A stretch of DNA of 64,000 nt from Athripsodes cinereus. Taxonomy: Eukaryota; Arthropoda; Insecta; Trichoptera; Leptoceridae. A model generated the notes under the pieces. The model worked only from the letters and a program-made list of their open reading frames with translations, ran no database searches and was not told the origin of the DNA. The DNA is taken from assembly GCA_947579605.1 (NCBI GenBank), contig OX388314.1:25616000-25679999 (forward strand), written 5' to 3'. This document shows, in pieces, positions 43,311 to 54,146 of this stretch (positions within the stretch are counted from its first letter, which is position 1; every line of letters starts with the position of its first letter). Position numbers and translations under genes: made by a program.

Positions 43311-43734
43311 GTGCAACTTTAATTCCAAAGCCGGGTATTCGGCAAATGTTTCAAATGTAATTTTGACGGAAAAAAGTACTTTTTTCAGAGTAAAAGTACT
43401 TAAAACAGAGTAAAAAAAACATGTTACTTATGTGAGTTGGCAGGAATAGTACTGAATAGGCTAAAGTAATTAAATTTACGAAAATCATTTTATTTTCATT
43501 ATAAAAAACAAATAAACTCAAATATCGAATGTGCGTGGAATAAATTCAAACTACCCTTCTATGTATATTTACAAAAACGCAACGTTTTTATTCCTTCCTA
43601 ATACTTCACGCAATTTTCTTTCCATTTTCTACCCTCTTATACGACTTCCCTTGAGGGATATATAGGTAGGTACTATTGGGGCATAAAATACCCGAACCGA
43701 TAGCCTTATGAATAATTTCTTGGATAGAATCTCA
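43311..43734. other. No gene recognised
   Basis: AT-rich; a poly-T-rich stretch precedes it. No motif. Confidence 0.45.
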
Positions 43735-44090
43735 CCCCAAAGTATACAAACAAAATATATGTATATAGTATAGTGAGTTACAATCCATTGGATTGATTTG
43801 CAACGAGCTTAGATTTTCCATATTCTCAGTTAGTCTCTTTAGTTCTACGTATGTGCCACAGTTCATGTCTTTCTTCAATTGGTCCATATTGGTGTCTCTT
43901 GGTCGGCCTCTGCCATTTCTGCCTTCGGTCTTGCTCTCTGCGATGGTGTTGAGCAGGCCTAGGTGCCTGACATTGTGGCCAATCCAGTTAGCTCGTTGTT
44001 GGCTAATTATTTTAAGGAGTTGCCTTCTTTCGCATACCCTGATTAACACCTCTTCGTTTTCGATGTGTTCCGACCAATAAATTTTCATCG
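43735..44090 (-). pseudogene. Non-LTR retrotransposon C-terminal fragment
   Basis: The frame 44088-43732 (minus) reads RRQLLKIISQQRANWIGHNV, then GRNGRGRPRDTNMDQLKKD. The W-x-GH-x-x-R and GRGRP boxes are those closing ORF2 of RTE-like elements. The RT core is absent; the ATG is incidental. Confidence 0.75.
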
Positions 44091-44174
44091 TTCAACTATT
44101 TTTTTTTTATCTAGGATTATTTTTCAACCAATGATCAAAATAGTTATGCTTTGTCTTGAGTCATCAAAATAGAA

Positions 44175-44300
44175 CAGGCGTCCAACTTTTTTGAAAGTTT
44201 TCAAGTGTCCTGTAAAAGGCAGACTCGTTAAACATTAAGTAGAACACATTTTACATTTTCCATTTAGCATTGAGGTATGCCATTCTTCTTGAATGCATAT
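44175..44300 (+). mobile_element. TagS fragment
   Basis: TTTTCAAGTGTCCTGTAAAA, GGCAGACTCG and ATTGAGGTATGCCA; 3' half missing. Confidence 0.6.
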
Positions 44301-44407
44301 TATATTAATTATTTGTAGTAATTTCATTGGCATCAAAATAATGTTTTACATCCTCCGAATGTTCTTAAAAGTATTCAAAAGAAATCCTTTTCTAAAATCA
44401 TTCATCA

Positions 44408-44545
44408 CAAATAAGACATTTAAAATCTTTAATTCAGCTATGAGACATGCCATCTAACCTGAATATTTCGATTTCTTATTGATACGCAGAAGATACCTTG
44501 CATATCTATTACATGAAGTTAGTCTGCTGGGTACTAGATGATAGA
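44408..44545 (+). mobile_element. TagS fragment
   Basis: ATTCAGCTATGAGACATGCC, CTAACCTGAATATTTCG and AGTTAGTCTGCTGGGTACTA; hairpin lost. Confidence 0.6.
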
Positions 44546-44646
44546 TATATATTTACTTTAAAAAATATATTATAAAACACTATCGATCTATCTTTATAAC
44601 TCGCCCGGTTTAGACTGTGATTTCTCTAGAAATGCACTAGTCACAG

Positions 44647-45045
44647 GTGATTAGTGTATTACACAATAGACAATCAACTGATGACAAATGGCGAGATCTG
44701 TGGGCAACGACAAGGGTGAAAAACCATAACCTGGTTGCAGATCCAACTGTACAGCTTCCAGGCTCTACTTTGCCCAGAAAACTCTGGTGCACGCTGAACA
44801 GACTAAGGAGTGGTGTCGGATGCACAGCGTCACACCTACATCAATGGGGACTCGCAGACTCTCCGTTATGTGTGTGTGGTGCTGACCAAACAACAGACCA
44901 CGTGGTGAACATATGTCCCCGATATTCATACGATGGCGGGTTGCAAGCACTTAGTTTAGGGTCGGACGACGCGATCTCATGGCTGCGGGACCTTGAGATA
45001 CGAATATGACGGGTATAAGGTATAACCCATAAGAAGAAGAAGAAG
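44647..45045 (+). pseudogene. Non-LTR ORF2 C-terminus with zinc-knuckle, AAG tail
   Basis: The frame 44647-45009 holds NRLRSGVGCTASHLHQWGLA, then the Cys-x-Cys-Gly ... Thr-x-x-His ... Cys cluster (CVCGADQTTDHVVNIC) and a final ISWLRDLEIRI. This metal-binding tail closes ORF2 of several insect non-LTR clades (I/R1/LOA-like; clade not fixed). A stop and AAGAAGAAGAAG at 45031-45044 mark the 3' end. The RT domain is lost. Sister fragments: 46040, 61075, 8526. Confidence 0.8.
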
Positions 45046-45104
45046 TGTATTACAGAACACGTGATTGTATTAGTAACCGAGTAGCATCGCTGTGATTGGC
45101 TGGT

Positions 45105-45384
45105 GCAGTGTGTGGTGTGTAGTATACTCATCATTTAAGAACGTATTAGTAATCATTTACATCTCGAAGTGGGAGCACAGTGTCAGTTTGTTGAGAAATA
45201 TATCGCTAATTTCGTAAAATAATACGGTGACCATGAGTGAAGCAAAGAAACTACTAGGAATGTTGAAATAAATATTTTAATATTTATTTATTCCTTTGTT
45301 GTCCTCACAAAAAGAAAAAATATCTTCTATTGATAAATTTCATTTATTTTGTTAATGGTTTCTATACTTATGACCACCACTGTA
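45105..45384. mobile_element. Possible Tc1/mariner-like relic
   Basis: The right end, read in complement, begins TACAGTGGTGGTCATAAG, TATAGAAACC, which is Tc1/mariner-like with TA outside. The left end (GCAGTGTGTGGTGTG near 45105) is poor. Between them a 12-codon frame (MSEAKKLLGMLK) follows a leader-like stretch, as if the transposase had been deleted. Tentative. Confidence 0.35.
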
Positions 45385-45440
45385 TTATGTTTTCATGTCA
45401 GAGGTATATATAGTCGTTCACTGTATAAATAAATAAAAAA
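45385..45440 (+). mobile_element. LINE 3' tail (TTCATGTCA family)
   Basis: TTTTCATGTCAGAGG, GTCGTTCACTGTATAAATAA; same terminus as 54085-54146. Confidence 0.55.
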
Positions 45441-46039
45441 AGAGTGCTTTCTAATTGTTTCTTTCTCAATTGTATGTATGTCTATATTTGTTATTTTTGT
45501 AAGATTTTGAAATAAATGTTTTCTTTTTAATTTGAATTTTAATTTGCCCTGATTATTATTTTAATATTATGATATTTCAAAATCTAATCCAAAGATCATA
45601 ATATTCCTAAAATGAAATAATGAAGTGTAATAAAGAATGAAAACTAGAAACAAAATTTTCTTCTTAGACTAATAAATTTTAATATTATTTATCATACATT
45701 CAAACAATGGACACCCTATGAGCGGTGCACTCTTATATAAATTCTAGTCTACTTGTGTGTGTGTGTCCAAGACATTAACACAAATTAAATTTGTTTCAAT
45801 TCAATCAATTACATCAGCTGTTGTATATATGCAGTAGTTGCTTATCATTTTAATACTAGTTACTACCAGCATTTTATTACACCCGTGTGTTCTTGTAATA
45901 ATTAATAATACTAGCTATAAATTCGGCTGCGTTCAGGGATTAAATTAATATCAAATTATAAAAAAGACTGCACGGATATTATGAACAAAATTGTTTCAAA
46001 TTTGTGAAATGAATCACAAATAAATATTAATAAATGAAG
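45441..46039. other. No gene recognised
   Basis: Short GTGTGTGTG run near 45755; AT-rich, no motif. Confidence 0.45.
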
Positions 46040-46318
46040 ACAGAACATGGATGCTGTAACTACTTGCTCTGGAGGTGGGGAAAAAGAGATTCCCCTGATT
46101 GTGAATGTGGAGATGTGCAGAGTATGAGACACATAGTGCAGGACTGCCATCTCAAAAAAAATAGCGGGGATCTGCGGGACATCCACGAAGCGGGACCGGA
46201 GGCAGTGAGCTGGCTCTCGACACTAGAGCCAAGACTGTAGAGGACACGACGCAGCCCACATGGGTTAAGATTCATCAACACCGGGCCATACGAAAAGTAA
46301 AGTAAGTAAAGTATTAAT
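46040..46318 (+). pseudogene. Non-LTR ORF2 C-terminus with zinc-knuckle
   Basis: The frame to 46240 reads LLWRWGKRDSPDCECGDVQS, MRHIVQDC and SWLSTLEPRL: the CxCG...H...C tail as at 44650. About 68 codons remain. It is followed by AAGTAAAGTAAGTAAAGTA, an AAGT-type tail. Confidence 0.75.
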
Positions 46319-46533
46319 AAATGGTAGCACCACATTCATTTCTTTTGGCATATTAACGCGCTTGAAAATTTCCTCTGTATAAAATATTCTAATAAAAATT
46401 ATGCTTGATTTACAAAATCTATGATAATTTATGAGAGACTGTGGTAATGGGTTAGTTGGAAGGATCGTGCTTTAGCAATAAATGGAATATGCTCGGTGGA
46501 TGCAACTTTGAATTCAAAGTATTATTTTTCTTT

Positions 46534-46723
46534 TTACATGAGGGGTGTAGAAGCAAAGTCACATCGATTCAGAGTATTTAAACTGAGAAACAAAACATTT
46601 ATATTTCTACTCGAAGCGTTTTTGGTACATGAATAGCTTTTTAGAAATAATCTATTGGAAGAAACAGGTATCATTGTAAAGTTTAATTTATCGACCGACG
46701 GTTTTTGGTGGAAGTTCATATTA
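46534..46723 (-). pseudogene. Conserved ORF start of a Penelope-like element, locus C
   Basis: The minus frame opens with ATG at 46719 and reads MNFHQKPSVDKLNF... for 61 codons before a stop. The first ten codons match locus A (31260) and locus E (57868) at the protein level with codon differences. This suggests selection on a real N-terminus. The rest has no recognised domain. Confidence 0.5.
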
Positions 46724-46778
46724 ATAATTTTTTAAATGAAACACGATATATAATTATTCCACTATTGACTTTATTTAT

Positions 46779-46826
46779 TTTTGCGAGCCGGCTTTCAAGA
46801 GCTTACGCTCTCATCGTCAGGCAAAA
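46779..46826 (-). ncRNA. Hammerhead-like ribozyme motif, locus C left arm
   Basis: Minus strand, in order: stem I strand TTTTGC (plus 46821-46826); core CTGACGA (46814-46820); one T; stem II GAGAGC and GCTCTT capped by GTAA (46797-46812), a GNRA-type loop; GAA; palindrome AGCCGGCT (46786-46793); C at 46785; stem I strand GCAAAA (46779-46784). Stem I is six perfect pairs. The short palindrome can only form stem III between two molecules, so cleavage would need a dimer. The extra T after the core is the one departure from the textbook core. Confidence 0.65.
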
Positions 46827-46840
46827 GAAAAGAGCTTTAC

Positions 46841-46888
46841 TTTGGCCTGACGATGAGAGCGGAAGCTCTTGAAAACCGGCTCGCAAAA
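46841..46888 (+). ncRNA. Hammerhead-like motif, locus C right arm
   Basis: Inverted partner of the motif at 46779. Core CTGACGA, T, GAGAGC-GGAA-GCTCTT, GAA, AACCGGCT, C, GCAAAA. Two changes weaken it: one mismatch in stem I (TTTGGC) and one in the palindrome. Confidence 0.5.
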
Positions 46889-46938
46889 ATAAATAAAGTC
46901 AATAGTGGAATAACTATATATCGTGTTTCATTTAAAAA

Positions 46939-47843
46939 ATGATGGTATCATTTTATCTATTAAAAACAGTGTAGCCAGCAAAAATACAAACATTACTGCA
47001 TTCATAGTTAAATATTGATAAAAAAAATAATCAATGTGGCTTTGTTTCTTTACCCCTCACTTATCCAATAAATTTATTAATAGGTACATGATATTTATTT
47101 ATTTATTGAAAAGTATCATATTGCAGAATACAAAAAAATTGCAATTAATTTCATTATACCTCCAAATTGAAATATGAACGACCTCACTATGACAAAATTT
47201 GTATCAAGGTGGACAATATTATTTTTAAACAAAAATATACTATTATTTACTACGAACGGACTTTTTTGTACAAGTATTTTATTCCATTTTGTTAGTGCCA
47301 ATAACTTAATGGGTACCTACCTAAGTAATTGTGTAGTGTACGTATATTATTACCTACAATAGACCATGTGGTGTGACATTACTTTTATGGGAGGGTGTGA
47401 TCGCAATAGGGTAAATTACTAGTATACACTATGAATGACTAAATGCTTGCTCATTAATTAATTCATATTTAATTAATGGAAAAAATCAATTGATGGTTTT
47501 TTTAAGTAAAATGTGATACAACTGTCATAGCAAATGTTTTCTCCTACAATATTGGTGTTATTTTATTCAGTAGAGAGACAATAATTTTTGATTAACGATA
47601 TCATATTTTATCTATTTATTTAAATAGATTTTCATGTTTACTATATTTTGAAGATCTAAAGAACTTTCAAGGTTTATAATCATTATTTTGTTTTAATATT
47701 TTGACCAATTTTGCACTTTTTTTATAAATTTAACCTGACAATGTTACACTGTATGTTAAACTCTCGTTTTTTTTTAAATCTAATTGTTTGTGTTTTTTTT
47801 TAAAGTGATCGTACCTTTCTATACATGCATTGTATGTATATAG
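46939..47843. other. No gene recognised
   Basis: AT-rich; no motif or known repeat. Confidence 0.5.
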
Positions 47844-48482
47844 CAGTGGCGGGACTAGACTTTTGGTATTGGGCATGCGGTTTGTGTACAGTAGGTAGAA
47901 TTTATTATATAACCAATTATTGTTGGCCAAACCCCACACTATTTTTCTGTCAATAATTAATATTCTATTATATTCTTCTCAAGACCATTCACTCGTTTGC
48001 GAATGATTTAGGGTGTCCACAATAACCCAGATAGTTTGGATGACCCTCTTTTACAATATACCGTTTTAATGACACCAACATTTGAACAAGATAAATATCA
48101 TTGAATGAAAAAGGTGACTCTATGGACGCAAAATCACGCTGAACGAGGGAGGCTTAGGTATTTCTACCCTATAGCTACTCCCAAAAGGAGCGATTTTTGG
48201 GGGTCATACTAACCATTGAACTGACGTTTGCAAAGGTTTGCGAATGTTAGGCGCGAAGATTTAAATCAAGGTTAATTTGTTTTATAGGTACATTAGAGGT
48301 CACATAAATTTGTCTACGTTAGCTATTGACCTGAAGTTTGAAAAAGATTTGCTATCGTTTGGCGGAAGATTTAAATCAATTTCAATATACTTCGTAGTTT
48401 TTTTAGATACTTTGTTTCAAAAATTATAGATTTATTGTAGGGCATGCGTTGCTTTTTTGCATGTATGGAAGGCACGCCACTG
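47844..48482. mobile_element. hAT-type element, 639 bp, perfect 8-bp TSD
   Basis: The ends CAGTGGCGGG and GCACGCCACTG (complement CAGTGGCGTG) are short inverted repeats, extended by GCATGCG/GCATGCC words inside. GTATATAG lies immediately outside both (47836-47843, 48483-48490). No transposase frame. A stretch at 47960-48015 (TTCTTCTCAAGACCATTCAC, TCGTTTGCGAATGATTTAG) recurs at 61640-61690. Confidence 0.88.
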
Positions 48483-48504
48483 GTATATAGGGTATGTATA
48501 CAGG

Positions 48505-48560
48505 GTTTAACATATTAAAGGCTTTGGTTGTGAATGTGTAAATAAATAAATGAATAAAAT
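48505..48560 (+). mobile_element. Jockey-like LINE 3' tail
   Basis: TTAACATATTAAAGGCTTTG and GTGAATGTGTAAATAAATAA match the Jockey-like terminus. Confidence 0.55.
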
Positions 48561-48599
48561 CTATCGAAAAACGTAACAAAGTGTTGACACAATATTTTT

Positions 48600-49205
48600 T
48601 TGTTAAAGATATAATATTTATTTATTTATTTATTCATTCTTTACTGTACATTAATAAAAAACAATTACATAAAAGGTATACATTCAAATTAAATACAATC
48701 AATATACAGAGGGCGAGTTTATCGCAAAGGCGCGATCTCTTCCAACTAACCCAAAAGTATTAACTTAAAAAATAAACAAACATATGATGAAAATAAAAAA
48801 CATACACACATATATATAAAAAGGGAGACTGAAAAAAAAAAAAACAAACATATATGCATAAAGGGAAAGGAAAAGGGGGGAAAAGGGGGGGGGGTTAGGA
48901 GTGATGGGTTTCAGGTTTCAGAGTCTGTGTTTGTGTTTGTTGAAATCATTTTGTCCTTAACGGCTCGCTTGAAAGACGTCAGACTTTGAGTCAGCCTAAA
49001 TTTTGAAGGGAGATTATTCCAGCAACGAGCACCCTGAACTGCAAAAGATTTTGAGATGAAAGTTGTACCATGAGCCGGGATTGACAGGATGCGCTGGTTA
49101 TTCGACCTCAGAGGTAAACCGTGACTCGCCAAGTATTCAAAAGCCTCCTTAATATAGTACGGGGTTGATCCTGCGTACAGAGCATTGTGGACAAATGTGA
49201 GTAGA
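48600..49205 (-). pseudogene. LINE-C 3' fragment with ORF2 C-terminus
   Basis: Minus frame 49132-48911 reads HGLPLRSNNQRILSIPAHGT, QGARCWNNLPSKFRLTQSL and FKRAVK before a stop. This equals the readthrough end of the LINE-C at 28340-28528. A G-rich stretch and the 3' UTR (CGATAAACTCGCCC complement near 48713-48726) follow, then ATTTATTTATTTATT. It is 5'-truncated, RT core absent. Upstream codons (TFVHNALYAGSTPYYIKEAF-like) extend the match to about 49205. Confidence 0.85.
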
Positions 49206-49206
49206 T

Positions 49207-49385
49207 GGAGCTATCTGGGTAATATCTGGGTTTTTGTTATAAACCCAAATACAACCTTATACACCTTTCACAGTAAGCTAAAATCTTGTGCCGTGAAAGA
49301 GGATTCTGTCAGCATGTGGAATCGTCTTCACACCTCTTGTGCATGAGGCAGAGACTCTACCTCCAGACTATCAGCGAACTCCATT
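49207..49385 (-). mobile_element. SINE-1, decayed
   Basis: ATATCTGGGTTTTTGTTATA, GTAAGCTAAAATCTTGTGCC and ACTCTACCTCCAGACTATC match SINE-1 antisense; the B box is mutated (GTGGAATCGTC). It abuts the truncated LINE-C. Confidence 0.8.
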
Positions 49386-50744
49386 CCTCAGTGAGATATG
49401 TAGATGTATGTATTATATTTATACATTATTTAGAATTGTCTATCTATGCATTAGGTAGGTACTGTGTATGACTTCCTAATACCCTATTGATACAATACTC
49501 AATGTGCGATACAAATAAATTTGATTAACCATCTGGCTTCAAACAATTCATCGACAATGTTATTACAGTGAATATGTATACACATGTACTGCTGTTTTAC
49601 AAACAAGTTGTACTTACACATACCTTTTACACGCCACCCTTTGTTTAACGCGTCTTTGATCAGCACTTACTCGTTATATACATATGCGAAAAAATATGAG
49701 TGAATTCAAAATTCATTTTCTCTGTGGAGTACTCTCAATAGAAGACCATTTTACCACCAAAGTTTCGAGATCAAAAACATTTGAATTAAATTTTGAAATA
49801 ATTTTCAAAGTTTTACTTTACTATCTATGTGTTATACAATTATTTGAAAAATGTATAATATATTTTTATAAAGGCACGCAATTTATGCATCAGAAATATA
49901 TTTTAGCTATTTCTAATACTTTTTAATATTCTGTGTGCAATGAAAATTTTGTATTCTTTTTTCAAAGATAAAATTGGATTTAAATTATATCAAAATGCAT
50001 CCTAAACATTCTTACAATAAGCGAATTGCTTGTGTCGTGAAAGTGGAAAATAAAGCATTATATTTAAGTATCTATTATCCTTACAAACCAGCAATAGAGT
50101 AAAACATCATAGACAATATTATTTACTATTAATAGTGAGATTATCTAAGCAGTTTCGGGAAATGTTCGGATCAGATCTTAGACTTTTATTTCTAACTTTC
50201 TAGATGGAGCACTCGTATGTATTTCTCATTTGTCGTCAATTTTGACAAAACAGTAAACAAAAATAAGTGTTAAAAACTCTATCAATGTTGACAAGAACTT
50301 CAAAAAATTACCAACTAAAAATGAACTCAAGAAATGAACGACAATCCACGTTCTGTCAAATTTTAACAAAAATTGCCTCGCTTTTGTATATAGGTATGAA
50401 TTGGGGTTCTAGGTTTCGCATAGAATTAAGTGGCTCAGATAATATGTAGAATGATTGATATATGAGGGCGACTGTACTAAGCACAAACAAAATGACAGTT
50501 GCATTGTTTGACAGATGACGCAAATACAATATACAACAATGTATAGTACTTAATACATAATATGAATTTAACAATAATACATACTTAATTATCTAAGTGG
50601 ATTCGTTTGTTTGTAATATTAGTTATCTAATAAATGTAGGTATGACTAGATGGTGTGTAGTACATGGATAATGTAAGTACACATGTAACTAGATTGGTGA
50701 TATTATTATTACTGACAATAAGACGATTCTTACAAGGATCACTT
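49386..50744. other. No gene recognised
   Basis: AT-rich, with several short frames lacking motifs. Confidence 0.45.
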
Positions 50745-51180
50745 CAGCTGAAGGCCAATGCGATCCCAGAAGATAATCCTATACGATATCCAGACGACAA
50801 CACAACTACAATATAATTATCTTCAATTTTCCTCATAAATTCTGCATATGTCACGTTAAAGATATCAATTTCTCCAGCCAGACCATTAAACATTTGAATA
50901 GCCCTTCTTACTGGGAACTTGCTCCCAATGTTTTTTTTCTGCTTTGAGGCTGGTAAAAAAAAAAATCGTGATGCCGAGAACGGAACATATTAAATATTGA
51001 AATTTTCCAGTATTATTGGATTAAATATGATACCGTTGAGTACCTAGCTTGAAAAAGTAACGGGCACAGAATACATCTCGGCGATGTTCCAAAGTATTAT
51101 ATCCAAGGCACCATGAATGAAGATGGAAACAGGTATTGACAACATAGTCCGTAGTAGCCGTGGAGTCCTCGGATTAGAAA
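50745..51180 (-). pseudogene. Non-LTR ORF2 C-terminus, frameshifted
   Basis: Minus strand reads GYNTLEHRRDVFCARYFFKL and, after frameshifts, RRAIQMFNGLAGEIDIFNVT, YAEFMRKIED. The LEHRRDV...F box followed by RRAIQMFN...ID is typical of the end of R1/CR1/Jockey-type ORF2. A poly-T/A-disrupted stretch near 50930-50965 separates the frames. Clade undecided. Confidence 0.6.
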
Positions 51181-51204
51181 AGGTCTCTCTTTTGTATAAA
51201 TTTA

Positions 51205-51325
51205 TTTTATTTATTTATTTCTTCATTCTTTACTATACATTGATCAAAAACAATTACACAAAAGGTATACATTCAAATTAAATACAATCAATATACAGAG
51301 GGCGAGTTTATCACAAATTATCGAA
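51205..51325 (-). mobile_element. LINE-C 3' tail
   Basis: ATTTATTTATTTCTTCATTC, AACAATTACACAAAAGGTAT, AGAGGGCGAGTTTATC, nearly identical to 48620-48725. Confidence 0.8.
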
Positions 51326-51500
51326 TGTTCCGTATAATTTGGCAGGAATTTGAAAAAAAACTTACAAAATATTTAACATTTTAATTTCAGCGATGAGATT
51401 TACCTACCGTTATTCTGAATGTCTTACATGTTTATTACCCACATGTGGTTAATCTGCTAGCTACTTCACTTATGGAATATGCCGAGATAGTACCTACAGA
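51326..51500 (+). mobile_element. TagS, decayed
   Basis: GTTCCGTATAATTTGGC, TTTCAGCGATGAGATTTACC, CTGCTAGCTACTTCACTTAT and ATGCCGAGATAG. Confidence 0.7.
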
Positions 51501-51571
51501 TAAATAAGTAGATAATTATGTATTGGAGCATTTGTATAGATATGTATACGAGTAATAAATATAACTATCAC

Positions 51572-51745
51572 AGTGGATGGCTGGTGTGGTGCAGAGGTAA
51601 CACTCTTGCCTTTGAGTCACGAGGTTTCTGGTTCGATTCCCGACCAGGGCAAAATGAAAAATGGCCTTTTGAGACTAACTCGATCTGTGTGAATTGTCTA
51701 TACATGTTACATTATGTTATGATATGTAAGTGTTACCCAATTCAT
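51572..51745 (+). mobile_element. SINE-2, tRNA-derived
   Basis: TGGCTGGTGTGGTGCAGAGG (A box region), TTGCCTTTGAGTCACGAGG, B box GGTTCGATTCCC, GACCAGGGCA; body matches 18560-18718. Confidence 0.78.
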
Positions 51746-51849
51746 AAAAGACTCATGAAATGTGATATTTGACTATTATTATATCGTGCACTTAGAGTGC
51801 TTTAGAATCCAATAAAACACATTCGTAATATGTTGGTATTAAAAGGGAA

Positions 51850-52385
51850 GATATTTAGCTGGTTTGAGCGTGTGAAAAGAATGAAAGGGGACAGAATGAC
51901 AAAAATATAGGTACGCGGCTGTGAAAAAGGGTGCTATGTCTGTGACCATCCGAGAATCAATTGGGTCGATCATTCAAACCAGGTCCTATATGATGGAGAC
52001 ACGCTCTGAGGTTAATAATCAGGAGAGTATGAAAGAAGAACTGTATGTGAATATTATGTGTGGAAAAAATATTTGGAAGATCAAGAGTAAATGGCGTTCG
52101 ACCCTTTCTAACCGACTATCGCAGTCGACTTGCATGATCGATGTTCTGGGTTCGATTCCCGGCTGGGTCGAGGAGCTACGTAAGGAATTTTTGCAACCAG
52201 GGTTTGGAAAAGAATTGTCTCAGCAAAATCGAGACAGCACTGTTTGTCTGGAAGAAATTATGTAACTGATAAGTCCGCCAGCTTTACTGACATCTGTGTA
52301 TAGGAAAGTGTTTTTTTTTTTTTTTATCCTTTCTGCCTTCTTCGTAGGGGAATTAGCGTGATGAGATGTATGAATCGATGTATTT
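51850..52385 (+). mobile_element. LINE-R 3' fragment split by a SINE
   Basis: Left part 51850-52109: GTGAAAAGAATGAAAGGGG, GACCATCCGAGAATCAATTG, GTAAATGGCGTTCGACCC. Right part 52326-52385: ATCCTTTCTGCCTTCTTCG, GGGGAATTAGCGTGATGAG. Joined, they equal the 3013-3275 subfamily. Confidence 0.75.
52110..52325 (+). mobile_element. SINE-3, tRNA-related, nested, T-tailed
   Basis: Starts in a tRNA-like region (CGACTATCGCAGTCGACTTG, B box GGTTCGATTCCC). It ends in a T15 run at about 52311-52325. ACCCTTTCT (52101-52109) and ATCCTTTCT (52326-52334) flank it, an 8/9 target duplication. It differs from SINE-1 and SINE-2 and is single-copy in this window. Confidence 0.7.
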
Positions 52386-52894
52386 ACTTGAAAATTATGT
52401 TTATATAATGCTGAAGTTATCAATACAATATCAATCATTTAAAATACAACGCAGCTAAATACGCCATATGGACACAACATGTTTAAATAATAATGAAAAT
52501 AACAATAAAGTAATAGAAACCAAATAATACAGTACCAACTGATGGCAGAAATAGACCGAAGCCCTGAAAGCGCCGTGACGCTTATTATTGTATAATTACC
52601 AACAGCACTGTAAGCTTTCTTTCTCCCTTCCATAGCATCGCGACGTCATTTCCCAGGTGTGCAACAGACTATCCAATATTTCAGTACTTTATATAGGTAT
52701 TCTCAGTGCTGGTATTTCCCTTGATATTTATATACTCTTTTCATCTCTCACACGTGGAACGGAACGGAGTACCTACTATTCTTGTTCGTAATTCATTTGA
52801 AGTGATAAACTTTTCTTTCGTAATTTTGACAACGCAACGATCATATTATTATGCTTCAAATATAGATATTACTTCTTACTTTTGTAAACGGCAT
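52386..52894. other. No gene recognised
   Basis: AT-rich; no motif found. Confidence 0.5.
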
Positions 52895-52972
52895 GTATGA
52901 TTTGCATATTTGTTACATGCAATTGGTCCGCTGGATACTCCATTTGTGGAGATGCCGTGACGATTCTAATAA
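52895..52972 (+). mobile_element. TagS 3' fragment
   Basis: TTGCATATTTGTTACATGCA, ATTGGTCCGCTGG and GGAGATGCCGTGACG. Confidence 0.65.
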
Positions 52973-53345
52973 ACTAATGAATGAGTAAAACTTTTGCATA
53001 GAGGTACAAAGTGTGTCTTAGGAGTGTATTGGATGTTAGGTTGTATGAACATGCCACAAATGTTATAGACCATAGTACTCAGCAAGGAGCTGTAGTCTTT
53101 TAGAAATAGTAGAGGCGACGATTCTAGCTGGATCAAGCTTAGTCAATTTCTTCAAGCTTTTCAGATGCTTAGATTAATCCTCTTTCTCAAAATCGCTTTC
53201 CTTAGACAACGATGTCAGAGCACAAATAGCAGCAATACAAATGTTGTAAGAAGTTTTGTAATATCTTTTGCAATGTCTTACTTTTTGACACATAGAGTGA
53301 ATCCATGACTACTCCATTTGTAAGTGATATCATTGCAGTATAAAC

Positions 53346-53432
53346 AAAGACATGAAACATCTTCAATCCAGCGATGAGCTATGATATCTATCCCGAATGT
53401 TTAATTTTTATTGACACGACCTATATATTTAC
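53346..53432 (+). mobile_element. TagS internal fragment
   Basis: AAACATCTTCAATCCAGCGA, TGAGCTATGATATCTATCCC, GAATGTTTAATTTTTATTG. Confidence 0.55.
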
Positions 53433-54000
53433 CTACTGCATGCATGAAAAAAAGCATTTTTAAAAATTAATGAAAAGTCAGCATTTTCAAGAGTTTCCCT
53501 TTATGTAAGCGAAAGTTAGACGTGCACGTGTGATAATTTATTGTGTTGAGACATTCGTGTGCGAGTGTAGATTTATTTTGGAAGTTAAGAGGGACGATAC
53601 GATATTATGTACATAATGCTGGCAGCTGCAATACAAATGTCTCTCAAGTCTGGATTAAAAATATCATCACACATCTGTAACATACTCTTAAGAGTATCCA
53701 ATATTACTTCTTGAGTTTAAATGCCTTGTGTATGGAGCCAAATTTGGAAAATTCAGGTGAAATAGTATGGTATGACGGGGACGATTGATTGTATGGAGAA
53801 ATTTAAAATATTGAAAAATGCCACATTTCTTTAATACCTACCATTTCAAAACTGACCAATAACATTATATTTATTATTTTATTTATACAGAATCAATTAC
53901 AATTATTTTATTACAGAAGAGAAAATTACAGAATATTTTAACAAAATATGTTTTTTTCTAATTGGTTGTTGTTTTTCGTGTTTGCCATGTCTAGTCTTAT
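53433..54000. other. No gene recognised
   Basis: AT-rich; no motif found. Confidence 0.45.
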
Positions 54001-54046
54001 TTTGTCGACGTTTCGGTGCACATGGTGACCCCATCTTCAGGATATG
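54001..54046 (-). ncRNA. Hammerhead-like motif, locus D
   Basis: Minus strand: CTGAAGA (plus 54034-54040), T, an imperfect stem II opening GG and closing CC, GAA, palindrome ACGT (54008-54011), C at 54007. Stem I pairs TATC with GACA with one mismatch. GAAACGTC is the usual form in Penelope-linked motifs. Confidence 0.45.
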
Positions 54047-54084
54047 AATGATTTTCTCTGTTTATTGTTAGTTTTATTGTATTT

Positions 54085-54146
54085 TTTTTTTCATGTCAAA
54101 GGATCTTATAGCTGTTCATTGTATAAATAAATAAATTAATAAATAA
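54085..54146 (+). mobile_element. LINE 3' tail (TTCATGTCA family)
   Basis: TTTTCATGTCAAAGG, GCTGTTCATTGTATAAATAA; matches 45385-45440. Confidence 0.55.

Larger units (their letters stand above)
46724..46938. mobile_element. Palindromic Penelope-like LTR (pLTR-like) element, locus C
   Basis: 215-bp near-perfect inverted repeat; outer words TTTTTTAAATGAAACACGAT and complement, inner words GCGAGCCGGC and GCCTGACGATGAGAGC. Each arm contains one hammerhead-like motif, and the unit lies directly upstream (minus sense) of the conserved ORF start at 46719. Head-to-head flanking repeats are known for Penelope-like elements. Confidence 0.7.

Noticed and set aside
45895..45960. Helitron 3' end in antisense (ACTAGCT)
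   Set aside because: Only the ACTAGCT word is present; the expected neighbouring sequence and hairpin are absent.
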